A DNA stretch of 64,000 bases from Austropuccinia psidii (GCA_023105745.1 JALGQZ010000007.1:52185569-52249568), one strand, 5' to 3'. Positions 43,147-56,828 are shown, numbered from the stretch's first letter. Program-made: numbers and translations. The notes: generated by a model not told the origin, from the sequence alone.

Positions 43147-46100
43147 AAAGGCTCATTGGACTCTGCATTAAGGGAATTTGGAAATATGATTGAAAATGAA
43201 AAGTATTTTATTCAAAAATTTTCTTTGAAAGAAATCAACAAAATAAATTCCAACAGTTAAAAATTGCTTTCCCATGGACATTCCCTATTGAAAAAGTGTA
43301 GGTTCCCCCAATGTACATTTTCTTGGAATTCTCCTCCTTCATCACCCTAAAACACATCCAGAACAGATATTCTACTCCATTTTTTTGGAGCTATGTTATC
43401 AGCATGGTGGGACTCAAAATTATCAAATTGAAGAGGACCTCAATAACCAATCCAACAGAGTTTCACTTGTTGATAGATGAATTTGTGAAGGAAAGCCATT
43501 TGAAAGAAGCAAAGCCCACCGGAATCAATGAAATAAACCCCAAGTGGGCAAACAGGAAGTTTGAGAAATTTTAAGAAAAAGGTAGTTTCTTTTTTTATAC
43601 ACCAACTAATTGATATATATTGTAAATTTGAGCTAACTTATTATAATTTGAAACAAAGAACAACAAAGAGCAGATTTGCCAGGAAGTTGCTTCAGAGCTC
43701 AGTTTAAATGATCACCCAAGTATATCAGCACTCTTTCTGGTTGATGAAAGGATGTCTGATGTGGAGCTAGACTCTCCTGGTCAACCACTTACCTCAATGT
43801 CATTGAGATCAAATCAAATTGTTGACATTTTCCTGCTTTTTGATAAGGTATATAAAAAACTTGCAAGCACCCCAAGAGCAAAAAGGGACCATTGTAAAAA
43901 AATCCAGAATCTTACACAAGAGCCTCATATTTCCAAAGATAAAGAATTTGGAAATATACCTAATAAAACTTCATCAAATTGGGTGGCACCTGATGCTATA
44001 GCATCACTAACAGAGGTGGAATAAAGTGGCATAAAGCTTCAAGATCCAGTAGATCTCTCCCCTGCATTTGAACGATTGAGAGCTATGACTAGGAGGCCAA
44101 ATGATACCCAGTCTTTCTTTATAAAAAGATGAAAATTCTTAAAGTTATATTAGCTGATAATTTTTACCAGGATGTAATAGTGACAGTCTCCTTTTTGTAA
44201 ATATTTTGATACAAAAGCTGGCCACACCTCCAGATTCCTACTTATACCTTTTTTGGTTTTGGATGTAAAGATGATTTCAAGAGATGAATAGCTCAAAATT
44301 TTGAATAATTTTCAAACAATTTTTGAAATTGGAAATTGTAGCCCATGAAAGCTAATTAAAATGAGGAAATTATTATCCATGAGGTATTCCTTACATCTGG
44401 AATAAAGTAACCTGATTCCAGATTAGAAATCAGATTATTAAAATCCAAAGAATAGGAATAATGAATAAGTACTTTTACTCAATTAATCTTAATAAAAGCT
44501 GGAACAGCTATGCTCTATCAAAAATTTGAAACCAAAGAAATTCAAATATAGTTTTCAGAAATTCTGTTGAATGTAATAATTCCAAGTTCAATACAAATGA
44601 TTCCCTTTAGCAGTGATACCACTGAATCTCAAAATTTATTAAGAAAGGAAAATATAAATTCAATTTACCCTTTTATAGAAGCTCTTATCAAAAAAATTCA
44701 TGACTCTCTTGATAATACTGATAACTGAATTCCCACAAATTTTGTGAAAAGACAAACCCAATCAGCTTAGTGATCCTTTAAACAAAACTACTCACAAAAA
44801 TGTTTTTATCCCATAAATGTATAAGAAATTCTTTCAATACTTGGATTAAAATATAAAATGGCCACTATATATCATCAAAAATTGGGAAAAATATACATTT
44901 TCAAATGCACCATTTTCATCTTGAGAATTTGTCAAATTGGTGGAATTCTATATCAAGGAGCTGAAAGATCTGAAACCTCCCATGAAACACATCAAGAGAC
45001 AATCTTTAAGACAATACCAGTGAGTGGAGGGAATACTTAAATAAATGATTCCATATCATTATCTTAAAAATTCTTCAATCTTTATATATTCTATATATCA
45101 GACTCCATAAATAGCACATCTAACCCAGAGAGATTTATGTTTCTCTGAGACAAACACCTCATAACATAGTGTAATTGAATCTTATTTAAACAGGTTATCA
45201 CAGTCTCTTATCCCAAGATTCTTACTAAAAATACATATAAATTATTAACTTGACAACTTTATACAAGTTTAAAAAATCCTCAATTTGGTCACAAAACATC
45301 CAAAAACTTTCTATAAATCCATTAGAAAATGCAAATTTACCCCAAACCACCCCCCAAAATTTAGAGTTCTTTGAGTAGGTAACTACCCTCCTAAATTTAT
45401 CAACATCCAAAAGTGCTTTTATCCAAAATTAAAATTGTGCATGGAAATCTTCTTAAGAATATTGGAAATGACAGTTGTAAGAAAAGGCTAAAATTGGAGC
45501 AAAAGAAGATCCAAACGAGTTCCACATTACAAAAAAATCTGATTTCAGTAGTGAAATTCCAAAAAGATTAAAAAACTCAAAAAAGGATTTGAAGTTCTTA
45601 GTGAATTCCAAACCCACATATTTGGTGTTCAATCTGTTTTTAGCTTTATTGAGATTTAGAAAAAAAGGTACCCTTTGGAAATAATCCTCATGAAGACCCA
45701 AACGTCACTTGTTTACTGAAACCAATTCTTCAAAAATATGGACACTAAAAAAGGAAACACTTTCTTTCTCAGTAGACATATAAACACCAAAGAATTAAAA
45801 CCCCAAAAAAAATTTCCCTCTCAGTCTTTGAAGAAATTCTTCTCAAACAAACTCTCACTCCCATCCTTTGAAAATGACTTGGATTAGACCCCAAAATCTC
45901 CCCATGGGAATGAAGAAATACTCTCTGATATATATGATGGCCATGTTTGGAGAAAAGTATTAGAAAATACAGGATTCAGGCTCACTGATAATCCAGGGAA
46001 CCTACATTTTGGTTTATATATTGGATACAAATCTCTATGGCTCCAAGAGTATTTCACTAAGTGTTGTATTTTTGGTTTGCTTCAACCTCCCTCCAGAAAA

Positions 46101-46640
46101 ATGGCATCAATATCAAAACCTTTTTTTCTATTTATTAACTCCAAAACGCAAAGAACCCACCTCAGATTAATTAAAAAGCTTATTGAAGCCACTTGTTTCT
46201 GAGCTCCAGGAGCTCTGGACAGGTGTTCACTTTACTCCAACAGCTAGCTTCCCCAATGCACACCTGATCAAGAACTCACTTTTTTATTAATTGCAGATAT
46301 CCCAGCCTTGAGAAAGATAGGAGGTTTTTAATCTCATTTGGAAATTGTCACAGGGGCTCTTCGAAGTGAAGAGGGACTGGCACTCAGTAAACTGGGACTC
46401 ACTTATGGAGGGCTCAAAGATATGATAAGAAGGGATACACTTAAGAGTGTTAAAGATGAATTACTAAAAGAATAAAAATAAGAAAGCAGCAACAAAGAAT
46501 AAGAATAAAGAAATAGAAGAGCCAACCACAAACAAGTCCAAGTCCACTGTTTCAACCTGTCAGAATGGAAAGAGAAGGGTTAATAAGGATATGGCCACCC
46601 AACTCATACTGTACAGGCAAAGAGAGAAAATGCAAAGACT
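43147..46640 (+). pseudogene. Tnp2-like (CACTA) transposase, N-terminal and catalytic-core region, decayed
   Basis: It continues the reading sense of 28516-28771. The diagnostic part is at 45905-46330: NEEILSDIYDGHVWRKVLEN, then LTDNPGNLHFGLYIG, SISLSVVFLVCFNLPPEKW, LLKPLVSELQELWTGVHFTP and LIADIPALRKIGGF. This order (DIYDG.W, DPGNL.F.L..D, FNLPP, PLV.EL.EL, AD.PA.RKI.GF) is that of the Tnp2-type transposase of CACTA elements in basidiomycetes. Earlier fragments (43311-43574, 43752-44024) are less clear. Many stops and frame changes; no function remains. Terminal inverted repeats are not found. Confidence 0.7.
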
Positions 46641-47095
46641 AACTTAAAATTAAATAATTATAATACCCAAATATAAGGATAAGAATAATTATGAAATAAT
46701 AAATAAACTAAATTAATTAACTGGGGAAAGGTCCCCAGGGGGAGAAAGAGGGGCTGGTATATGTGAGAATCACCAGCCCTGATCCAGAGGAAGAATTTTC
46801 ATGAGAATAATTGATGATTGAATTGAGTCTGGCCAATACAGGTCCTGTACAGCTGTACAGAGCCTGTACAAGAGGTGTGGTGGATTTGAGTGATCATACA
46901 GTTTCATACTGGTGTATTGAAACTGTATTGGGTGAATCCAACCTGTACAGGTATTGACAGGCTGTATTGAGGTACCAAGCTGTATAACTGTTTCAGAATG
47001 AAGATTGCTGAAACTGAATGCTGATACAAGTGCTGGATCTGCTGATTTGAGATGCTTGAGTGGGTGTATGAATGAATACCCTTACCCCTGATCGA
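46641..47095. repeat. Interruption in the Tnp2 locus, rich in CTGTACAG motifs
   Basis: The Tnp2-like reading is lost here and resumes at about 47100. The segment contains a GC-richer GGGGAAAGGTCCCCAGGGGG stretch and a cluster of GTACAG/CTGTAC motifs (ACAGGTCCTGTACAGCTGTA at 46839 onward; AACCTGTACAGG near 46930). Similar motifs occur in the diverged B-type LTR at 38310-39815. It may be an old LTR fragment or a small insertion; no clear target duplication is seen. Confidence 0.35.
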
Positions 47096-49055
47096 TGGTT
47101 GTTACAGAAATTCAATTTTGTGCACATTTCAGCCTCCTTATGAAAGATATTGAAAATATCCAAAAACACCTTTGGTCCCAGAAGGACAAAGATAAGCATA
47201 TATAAGAAGCTATCCAATCGTGTCAAGAAATTACAACCCGCCGAAAGTGGAAAGGATATGCAGATATTGGCTCTCATTACACTATATTAGGAGATCTGCC
47301 TTACTGGAACTATCAATAAATGGTCACCATTGATGTTATGCATACTATTCTATTGAGTGTTCTGAGGAACTATAGTCCAACATATCTAAAAATTCAAGAA
47401 TCTGGATAATAATTATCATTAAAGAGATCAAAGAAGCAAAAAACACGAATATTTCATCACTTGCAACATCAGGCTCAAATTCTTCAAATGTTAAAAGAGA
47501 AGATATTCAAATGGATGAGAGACCTGGTACAGCCAGAAAATAACAGCTAAAAGTCGGGAAAAAGTCCCAGAGCTCAACATCAGAGTCATTATAAAGTGCT
47601 ACTGAGAGAGTTAAGGAATGGAAAGAGAGAAAAATTCAAAGATCAAGTCTATCTCCAAAACACAAAGCCATATACAATACAAACTCCACAAGCCATAAAA
47701 TCAAACAAGCAGTATCAAACCCTCTAGAAAGCTCTCACTTCAAATCACTATCTCAACTCAGAAGGTAATCAAGGATTTAATCACAAGGTTATACCTATAA
47801 ATTACTTAATTAATCATGTGGAAAAGGAAAGGAAAAAGAAATAAATCCAAATCCAATATCAGCTTCACCATTCTCCAAAGAAATATATCATCATTCACTC
47901 AGTAAGTTGCCAAAGGCATGAGGCACAAAAAATAAGTCTACATTCCTGAGATATTTTGTGGGGAGCTCCTCATCTATCTCACTATCAAATGAACAACCTT
48001 TCCCACCGATACCCTCGAGTGAATCACCAGAAATCCAGAAAATCACCAATGAGGAGCTTGAATTTCTAGCTGAAGGTATCCAGAATATTATTATTCCATC
48101 ATGGATAGCCCATATACCCAAAAAGATGGGAATGCCTTCATGTGGAACCCCAAAGTAAACTGATTGTTTGATGTAATATACATTACACATTTCCTTACTA
48201 ATAATCCCAAATTGCAATTTCGGAAAGATTCAACATCCCTCCAAAGGAATCCTCCTTTCAACAACAGAAACTTTAGTATCTTTTGTTAATATTGCAACGA
48301 GTCACTCCATTTCAAAGTCTCAACTAGCTTTGTTTGAACAATTATTGTTTAGCTATCTCCAGAGCTTATTAAGAAATCGGGACTCTAATCCAAAACAAAA
48401 ACACACTATTCACATTTCTCACCATTTGCAAGAAATTATTTGCAGCTATGGTCCACCCTCTGTTTTTTCCTGCTGGGAAGGAGAAAGAATAAATAACCTT
48501 GTGACACTAGAAAATAAAAACAAAAGAACATGTGAGATTGTTTTTTTCTAGTTGGTATTGATTGAAATATAGATATATTAATATTCCTATTGAAATTCAG
48601 CCCACCTTGACAAGTCCATCTTCCAAAAGTTGCTCTAAAAAATATGTTTAAGAGAGCTTTTGGAAGGATTGAGGGAGAAAATCCCAAATTTCACCTCCTT
48701 GAATTCACAATTAGATTTTCCAGATTTAAATATCCTACTATAGGGTCAAAACACAAAAATCTCAGCAAAAGAAGTTTCAATTGAATAAACCATGCTAAAT
48801 CATTTGAAAAATGTATTTATAAAATCATCAAAAATGAATAATTTGCCTGAATTTTAGTCTTGTTAATGGAACTTGTGTTCCTCCATGAAGTTTAAGGGAA
48901 GTACCATTTCACCTGACACATCACACCTTGGAAGCTCCCAGATCCCATTTATGGAAGAATCTGATACAAAATTATTGGACTTTGCCATTTTGGGGGAAAT
49001 AGTTTGGGAGGAGGCATCAAAAAATTATTTCTCATCTTCACAAATACTCACTTAA
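47096..49055 (+). pseudogene. Tnp2-like (CACTA) transposase, C-terminal part, decayed
   Basis: At 47278-47375 the frame reads TILGDLPYWNYQ, stop, MVTIDVMHTILLSVLRNY, matching the LPYWD...DPMHN region of Tnp2. At 47958-48158 comes EIQKITNEELEFLAEGIQNI and IPSWIAHIPKKMGMPSCGTPK, then at 48322-48551 LALFEQLLFSYLQSLLRNRD, HTIHISHHLQEIICSYGPPS and EGERINNL. These fit the C-terminal region of the family (P.NHH...H.....YGP......E.). A last coding-like stretch is 48873-49055. Frame changes and stops throughout. Confidence 0.65.
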
Positions 49056-52000
49056 CTCCCAGATTCTGAGGGACATGGATATACTTAAAGAAAATTCAGT
49101 TATTTAAATGAAAAAATCTTTTTGTCCACTTCTGATAGGCTCCTAATCATAACTCAAGACCCAATTTGTGGAAATTTTGAAAGCTAAAAGAGCTCATTAC
49201 GAACTCATGACTGTGAGGATGAATTAATTTTTGATTCTTGAATGAATCAGCATTGAAATATTGAATGATTATTCAAATTACCATATAAGCTTCACTGAAG
49301 CATAATGTTTGTTGAAAACTAGGATAATATCCCTTTCCAAATTGTGTGACACTTTAATGCAGAAGTATGAGACAAACTGCAACTTGAAAATAATTCTTGA
49401 ATATGAAATACCTATAAGTTTTGAATTTATATTTCATAATCAAGAAATAGTGATGAAAAAAGATTGAGGATAGAACTTTTGAAATGTAAAATTCCCAAGT
49501 GATTTTACTCAATGAAATTCACTCTAATCGTATTATGCTGGTAAGATAAATCATGAGTATTATCACTTTAAAAATGAAATAATCTTTGAGAATTAGTTCA
49601 ATTTTTGATAATTGTATATCACAGAATTGAAAATTAGTAAAAAAACTTTGTAAACCTCACATGGTCCCATTTCTTGCTATCAATGGCATGGCATTCCTTA
49701 CTTTACCACTTCAATTTTTCAGAGAATAATTATCACATCTCTATATTGAGTATTTTGAATGAGGATTATGAGCTTAATGATCATTTTACAAGCTATCCTG
49801 AGTAAAGGAATATTTATACCAAGAAATGATTCAAGTAACATTTAGTAATGATAAAAGAATATCATTTGAAAACAATTAGTTTATATGACTAATATTTATT
49901 TCTCATGTAATTATTGTAGATTATAAAAAAATATGAGTTTATCACAATAAACAATATGAATTGTTGGAATTATACAAAGGGAAATATAAATTTATGTAAG
50001 TTAGACCAAATATCTGAATTGAGATGATGGGTTAACCTTTGATGTGCTTTATAAAGCTTCTTGAGTAAATATTAATTGAGCTTTCAACATAATTTCAAAA
50101 ATACCCATTGCATACTAATTTAAATTATCACCAAAAAAGATTAATTTGACTCCCTCAAAGAAAATTATACATAAAATATGAAGAAACCAATAGCTGCTCT
50201 GGTGTGGTACTTGAAAAGGATAATATTTTGCAAGAGCTCTTTTTGATGGAGGAATTGAATTTATAACTCAAGAATGAAGCATAAAACGTTTTCCCTAAAA
50301 TAAATAAGACTAAGTTTTATTATGAATATATCAATATATAAGTCCAGAAATATCATGAATGTATGATCCGGGAAGCTCACAAATTAAGATATAAGCTTAG
50401 GTTCTTAGTATAATAATTTTATATGGCTAGTGTCATATATTGGTAATAAATATTGTTATATCAAAGTCTTAAATATTTATTAAGAAAATATTCATTAAAT
50501 TCCTTACTAAAATATATTAGTTGAGATTATCTTCATATTGAGATAAATTATTCCATTCAGTAACAGCATGTATTGCTTGTAGGCTCTTTTGAAATATAAA
50601 ATCAGGTATATTCATATCTTAAAACAAACAAAGTTATTGAATTATTTCATTTTACAATGGGATAACCTACAGAAAGGTAGAATCAAATTTTCACTAAAAA
50701 GGCAAAAAAACCTAATTTAAATTTCCAGGAAAATATTCATAAATTTTGAGTAAGGGAATACAAAACAGTAAATATTTATAGGTGGAATCGAAGTTTCTTG
50801 TGATCTTGGTGAGCATATGGTTTCATTTCACATTAGTATCAACATGAATAATATGGGATCGTGAGACTAACCTTGGGCCAATCATATGTCATCAGCAAAA
50901 AAAAGAGTTAACTGGTGCTTAAAGCTGAAGTTGTCTATAATAATTATGTTTTTGTTTTAAGATATGGAGGTCAGATATAGAAAAGCTCAACTAAGGTTTT
51001 CAAACATCATTTCTTGATAGATATATTTCCTGATATCGCAAATTACTAATTATAGCCAAGCTATAATCAGAGTTTTAAATTTAAATAATGTGGCTTGTAA
51101 TTATTCCAAATATTCCATTTTTAGCTTCAATTTCAATTTGGGGAAAGACTTATCTTCCATAAAATTGCTATCTCATTTTCCAAATGGAACATCTGCTGTC
51201 AGGTGTAGCCACTTTTCTCATGGTGATTGAAGCAAAGATTCTTTAAAATGCCAAATTATAAATAAAGTAAAATTGAAAAAATCGGAACAGAAAAATAGCC
51301 TTTTTCACAAAATGTTTGAAAGTGTTGGATAATAAGAAAAAATAATAAGAAATAATATTTTAATTAGACTAATTACATTTGATCCAAAATTGGAATAGAA
51401 TATTTGCATGAGTTGATGAAACAGGAAAATTTATGAAATTTAATTTTCTAATGAATAGTTTTTTGGTGTAAATACATCAAGATCTTTATTTGTTTCAAAT
51501 CTGAAGTTATTAGAACAGTTCAGAATTTAAGGATAGTGCGATCTTTTTGTGTATTACAGTATACTCAATAAGGTAAAAATAATAATATTCAAAAATTACT
51601 ATAGTCCAGTTTATTATTAAGTGAGATAAATATATAGCTACATAATATATATATTGAAAAAGACATTAATCATCCATTTCTAAAACCTATTGAATGACAT
51701 CATTACTTAATTGATAATTATTACAAACTTGTCTTTGTACATGAATTGATAGATATAATATCATTAGATGGTAATAAATTCCAAAGGTTAAGTGTTATTT
51801 ATAATTTTAATTCTACATAGAAATGAAAGCTTTTTTTGATTATTTACAAAAATTAACATGGAGTTTATTTTGAATGATATTTTTAACATAAATCATTCCA
51901 ATGATATAGGTATACTTACTAAATATCTCCATTTTTGCAGTAGAGCTTCATTCCTGTATTACATATGCTAAATTGACTATGAGATTTTGTTTTAAGTCCC

Positions 52001-52342
52001 ACCAATTCCATATAATAGAAATATTTCAATGTATAAGCTTTAATTTTATTCATAATTACCAATTTTAGTAGATAATAGCTACACCTGTTTGAGAATACAG
52101 CTATTTTAGGTGAATATTTTTTAATATAAAATATATCATTGAATTATATTGATATAATTTCTCCAGAGTCTTATTGATGTCTTTTGATATATCTTATTCC
52201 AAATTATTCTGATAATAGCTACTTCGAATTACTATTTGAGATAAATAATTTTGAGCTATGTAAAGAAAAGGACTAACCCCAAGAAAAAATCATGAAACTT
52301 GGGTTTTAATCACCATGAGAAAATTGGGTGCACCTGAGAGAA
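49056..52342. other. AT-rich stretch without a supportable gene
   Basis: No open frame above about 60 codons with a recognisable pattern, no LTR ends, and no tRNA that I can see. The far end of the Tnp2 element should lie here, but I find no terminal inverted repeat. Confidence 0.6.
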
Positions 52343-53459
52343 TTCAAGGTGTGGATACAAAAATTTGATTAAAAATCAAGTACTTTTCCTAACCTCAAAA
52401 TTTGAATGAGGTAAAATTTAATTGAAAACAGAAAATTTACAGAGTTTAAGAGAGAATATGCAAAATTTATTGTTTTCAACTTTTTTAGTATAAAAAAATA
52501 ATGTTATAAAGATTTGTTGTTTTACCAACAATAGAAAACCTTCCAAAAATACTCTACAAGAGATATTTATGGCTACAAAAGAAATTTCTTCAAGAGAAAT
52601 TTCAATTGGAACTAATTGAGTAACAGAGACTTAAGGAGATTAATATGAGAAAATACTCTCTAAAAAGAATATCAAAGATAAAACATGCCCAAAATTGACC
52701 AGAGTGAATTTGGAAACAAAGTGACAAAGCTTACAGTGATGAAAGATATTTTAATTCACTTTTGGGGTGGTTCAATGGTAAAAATAATTATAATAGTTAG
52801 AAACAATTATTATAATTATTTATAATGTGCTTAAAACAATTAAAATTATTAAAAAAGGTGGCTTTAATGTTTCATTGATTAGTTCAATAATGCTCAAACT
52901 AATTATAAAAGGAAATGATTCTAACATGAAGAGAAAAGTAAGGAAAATAAGACATTCTTTTATAGCCACCAATTTTCTTACTCAAAAAGAAAGATTTACT
53001 CCAATCAGTCTTGAGAAACACACTGACAACAAAAAATTCAATTATGGAATCATTGAACCCTGGTTTAGACCAAAAAAGGACTGGTTTTAGCCATTTTGGT
53101 CCTTTGAATCAGGCATTGCTGAGGAATTCTTGGTTTCAAGCCTTCAAAACATGTCAGGAAGTGTGTAAGAAACCTCCAAGCCACTTAAAACTGTTTTTAC
53201 TAATATTGTTTTATCTTAGGGGTAGTTTTATCCTCTCAGAAACAGTTAAATTTTCCCTGGTTGATATCAAAACCTGATGATCAATTGAGTCACAGACTCT
53301 GTGACTCAATACCAGGCCAAACATGATGAATGTTTTCATGAATTTTGACATCCCATGCCTTTCAGCAAGCAATTTGGTTGATTCTGGCTCCCTTGGAGCC
53401 AAGATTCCTTTCCCCCCCAAAATTAATCTTTGCAATTTATTTTCTCTTTAATTCCTAAT
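52343..53459 (-). repeat. Family A LTR, older copy, cut by the E element
   Basis: It begins TTCAAGGTGTGGATACAA, a mutated TGTAAGGTGTGGATATG, and follows the A LTR up to its TTTAATTCCT segment, where the E element enters at 53460. The remainder would be beyond E, outside the window. Many small differences from the other A LTRs make it the most diverged A copy here. The TATA box remains at 52957-52964 on the minus strand. Confidence 0.85.
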
Positions 53460-56246
53460 TGTGAGCCTTGCAGTATATTTTACATACCCAAATAGGCCAC
53501 AATTAGTATTAAAAGAAAGTCTAAACTATGAATAACCCATAATTAATGCATATCTCTGAGATTAATCATTCTTCATTTAAGAAAGGATGAATAATATTTT
53601 TGTGAGCAAGTAAATACATGTATTCAAGGCCAGATTTGGATTCTACACAAAACTTCACCTAGGGTAGCCCATAGAGTGAATAAGCTTAAATTAACTCTAT
53701 GAGGTGCTAATATGGAAAAGAATTGAACACACCATCATCAATACCACATCAAAGAATTGTGAAGATTTTTGTCTTTCTCAATTTCACACCAAAATAATAG
53801 AAATGTGAGAAATCCCATGTTATGTATAAGCTAAGATTTGTGTTATGCATGTTTGTGGCACTTAAAAATATAGTATTATTACATAAAGGTTTGGTACACC
53901 CATTCTGGATATCAGTCTTGAAGCCTGAATTACTATTTTTGATGTTAAAATAGCTAAGGGGGGCAAAAGACATCAAAGAAAGCCAGGTTATCCAACTTCA
54001 GAGGCCTCTTAGGCATGGAAAGCTCTTAAGGTTGGATCCATGACTGATCATGGACCAATTGGTATACCAAAACCTTTTGGGAATTTGGTAATAAAGTTGA
54101 AGTCTCATTAAATTATAAGAGAAGTGCAAATGAGCTCCTATTTTGATGTGACAAGGAGATAAAGAGCAACTCTGACTCCTGTAACCATGTCAATTCTTAG
54201 TAATTTTCCCTGTTTAAACCTCATTGGAGGGGTATAAATTCATTTGCCTCATGGCAACCAGCTTGTAAGCTGGGGTCTCTCTTGTGACTTCCAGTTTATA
54301 TAAAAGGAATTTAATAATTTAATTAAAAGTGGAATACTGTTAAGAGGAGATAACAGAGACGTCACTGTAGTTGAATTATAGTATTATTAGTGGTATGAGA
54401 TTCACTCATAATATCAAAGATGATTCATAATCTTAAGTAATATAAATTACTATATAAAGGTTTGAGAGATCTTATATCTTTTAAAGTAATAAATAATTTA
54501 ATTTAAACTGTAAAAGATATATATAAAATTGAGCGCTGAGGTATTATTCCAAGGTAAGAATGATCCTCTTAAATATTGTAAATAAAACAAATGAAATGAT
54601 TTCATATTAAGATTGTATGACATGATCTAAAGAGAATAAAAATAATAATTATATCTACAAAATTAAATGATGTCATATGATGATTTTATGACATAATCAA
54701 TATTTAGAATGATAAAATTTCATTTTTAAGTTAAGGTTTGGACCTAATAATTGAATAAAAATAGAAATTGGAGTTGGAGACAGTGTAGCAGGTAAGCCAG
54801 TACTTGCTTGCAGGCTCACACAGATAAGCTGTGCTATTTCAAATTCTACATAAACATAATGTGAAAGCTTCAAAATTTCATTGGAAATGAGATTCTTAAT
54901 GAATCTTTTGGAAACTTTAAGGACCAATGGAGAATGGTATTATCCATAACAATTCAAAAAGAATTATCAATTCACAATTAAAATTAAGAGTTTTACTTAC
55001 AGTCCATTTTTGATGATTCCACATGAAACACTGAATCTTCAAAATTCACAGAAAATACAACCTGTGATAAAATTTCCAATAAAATTTATATCTTTGAGAA
55101 ATTAATGTCTCTCTTTAAATAAAAGAATATTTAAATTATTTACCCCTTTTATTCTTAACCATAAATGGGTTGTTAGTCATGTCAAATAATCAATTAAGTA
55201 ATTATGATACTCTTGCATGACAATGGATGAGGCAATCAATAATATAATGAGGATAATTCTTTATCACTCACTGAGCTTTAGGTTTGTTCCATTTTATGCT
55301 TCTGTGATCTTTTGTTGACTTAAAGGAGGCATACTCTTGCTGTTTTTTACAAATCATCTGATTATCCAATTACATGTCTACATACCAACAAATAAGTATC
55401 AGTTAAATCTCTTCTTAGGTCTCTAAATATTTTAGAATCAATCACAAAGGCTTGAAATCATAGAAATAAACTATAATTTGTTGTATTACTTCTATAAATA
55501 AAACTTTGATTCTTTAAATCCCCAATTCATCCATCAAATCTCTTTACCAATTCTTTTCAAGGTATTATTGGAGTATTAATGGGTGGTTTTGATTAATTCT
55601 TGAATTTTTCTCTAGTATTAGTTTTCTTCAAGAATTATATTTATAATTATTCTTGCAAAAGATGGTCATATATTAAAATAATTTATATCATTTTAATAAA
55701 GAAGTTACATTATAAAATACTTTTTGTAATTGCTTCCTGTTATAATAACTATTAGTATTTCAGAATCAATCACAAAGGCTTGGAATCATAGAAATAAACT
55801 ATAATTTGTTGTATTACTTCTATAAGTAAAACTTTTATTCTTTATATTCACAATTCATCTGTCAAATCTCTCTACCAATTCTTTTCAAGGTACTGTTGGA
55901 GTATTAGTGAGTGGTTTTGATTAATTATTAAATTTTTTCTTTAGTATTAGTTTTCCTCAAGAATTATATTTATAATTATTCTTGCAAAAGATAATAATAT
56001 ATCAAAATAATTTTTATCATTTTAATAAAGAAGTTATAGTATTAAATACTTTTTGTAATTGCTTCTTGTAGTCAATTAATGCTTACTGTTATAATAACTA
56101 GTAGTGTATAACAATTAAAAGAAATAATTAATCAATTAATCATTTTATTTTTGTTTTAATAATTTTGTTATTATATTTTATAAGAACAGTCATAGTACTA
56201 TTGATTAATAGTAATATTATCAACAGTTTCATAGAAACATCTTACA
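53460..56246 (+). repeat. 5' LTR of the E element, 2787 bp
   Basis: It runs from TGTGAGCCTTGCAG to TTCATAGAAACATCTTACA, directly followed by TTTTGGGGCCTGG. Its first 2 kb match 5695-7169 in inverse orientation. It contains a tandem duplication at 55434-56105 that lengthens it. Open frames inside (53749-53976, 54697-54927) are not genes. Confidence 0.85.
55434..56105 (+). repeat. Tandem duplication of about 328 bp inside the E LTR
   Basis: The block starting AGAATCAATCACAAAGGCTT at 55434 recurs at 55762 and the two units align along their whole length, through ACTATAATTTGTTGTATTAC, TCTTTTCAAGGTA and GTATTAGTTTTC, to TTGTAATTGCTTC. They have diverged by scattered substitutions and one indel. 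The second unit carries an extra GTAGTCAATTAATGCTTA near its end. Confidence 0.85.
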
Positions 56247-56764
56247 TTTTGGGGCCTGGTCCTGTTTTTTGAACCTCGTACCCTTAATTGATATATTTTT
56301 AAGCTCCAAAATATATTAATTTCATAATATTTTTCCTCTCAATTTAAGATAAAAATTATTCTTACTTTTGAAATGGTCTTCAGAATCTTTTTCATTGAGG
56401 AATTTTGTTTAATTTTATACTTCTTTACATGTCACTTTTTCACATCCAAGAACTTATAAATTCATTCTTTGAGTTACTCTGAATTAATTTTGATTTGAAG
56501 TATTAGATTTCAATTTTTTTTCTTCAAAAAAATAACAAAATTATAAAAAATCTTAAAAATTAAGAAAGTTTAAATTTGATCCTTCTTTTATCATTTTTTC
56601 TCTAGTGTCTATAATCAAATACATTGCATCTGGTAATAAGTTCAGTGAGAGATATATTACCAGTCCAGAATATTCATAAGCAGAATCTTTAGACAGTATT
56701 GAAGTGAAAATTGCTAAAAGAGGAACTTTCTTCAAGACATAGGTATCCAAAAAGCCTCAAAAAG
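56247..56764 (+). other. Leader and primer-binding site of the E element
   Basis: TGGGGCCTGGTCC starts at 56250, three bases after the LTR, and is the primer-binding site (one G shorter than in B and D). The following leader is AT-rich. The bases before 56765 end in AAAAAG, directly ahead of a candidate splice donor. Confidence 0.65.
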
Positions 56765-56828
56765 GTGTGTACCCTTTGTCTTTAGACTCAATTTTCTCTT
56801 AAATTGAAATTAAAATGGTGCATACCAG
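56765..56828 (+). other. Candidate 64-nt intron in the E element
   Basis: Donor GTGTGT at 56765 and acceptor GCATACCAG ending at 56828. The place, just ahead of the ORF1 region, and the CCAG end agree with the candidate introns of A (64 nt) and D (86 nt). The donor is weaker than in A and D. Confidence 0.35.

Noticed and set aside
43752..44024. 90-codon plus-strand open frame as an independent host gene
   Set aside because: It lies in line with the Tnp2 remnant on the same strand and has no domain of its own, so it is more likely part of that decayed gene.
46993..47277. 94-codon minus-strand open frame
   Set aside because: It spans the interrupting segment and the start of the plus-strand Tnp2 remnant; no domain and opposite sense to the recognised gene.
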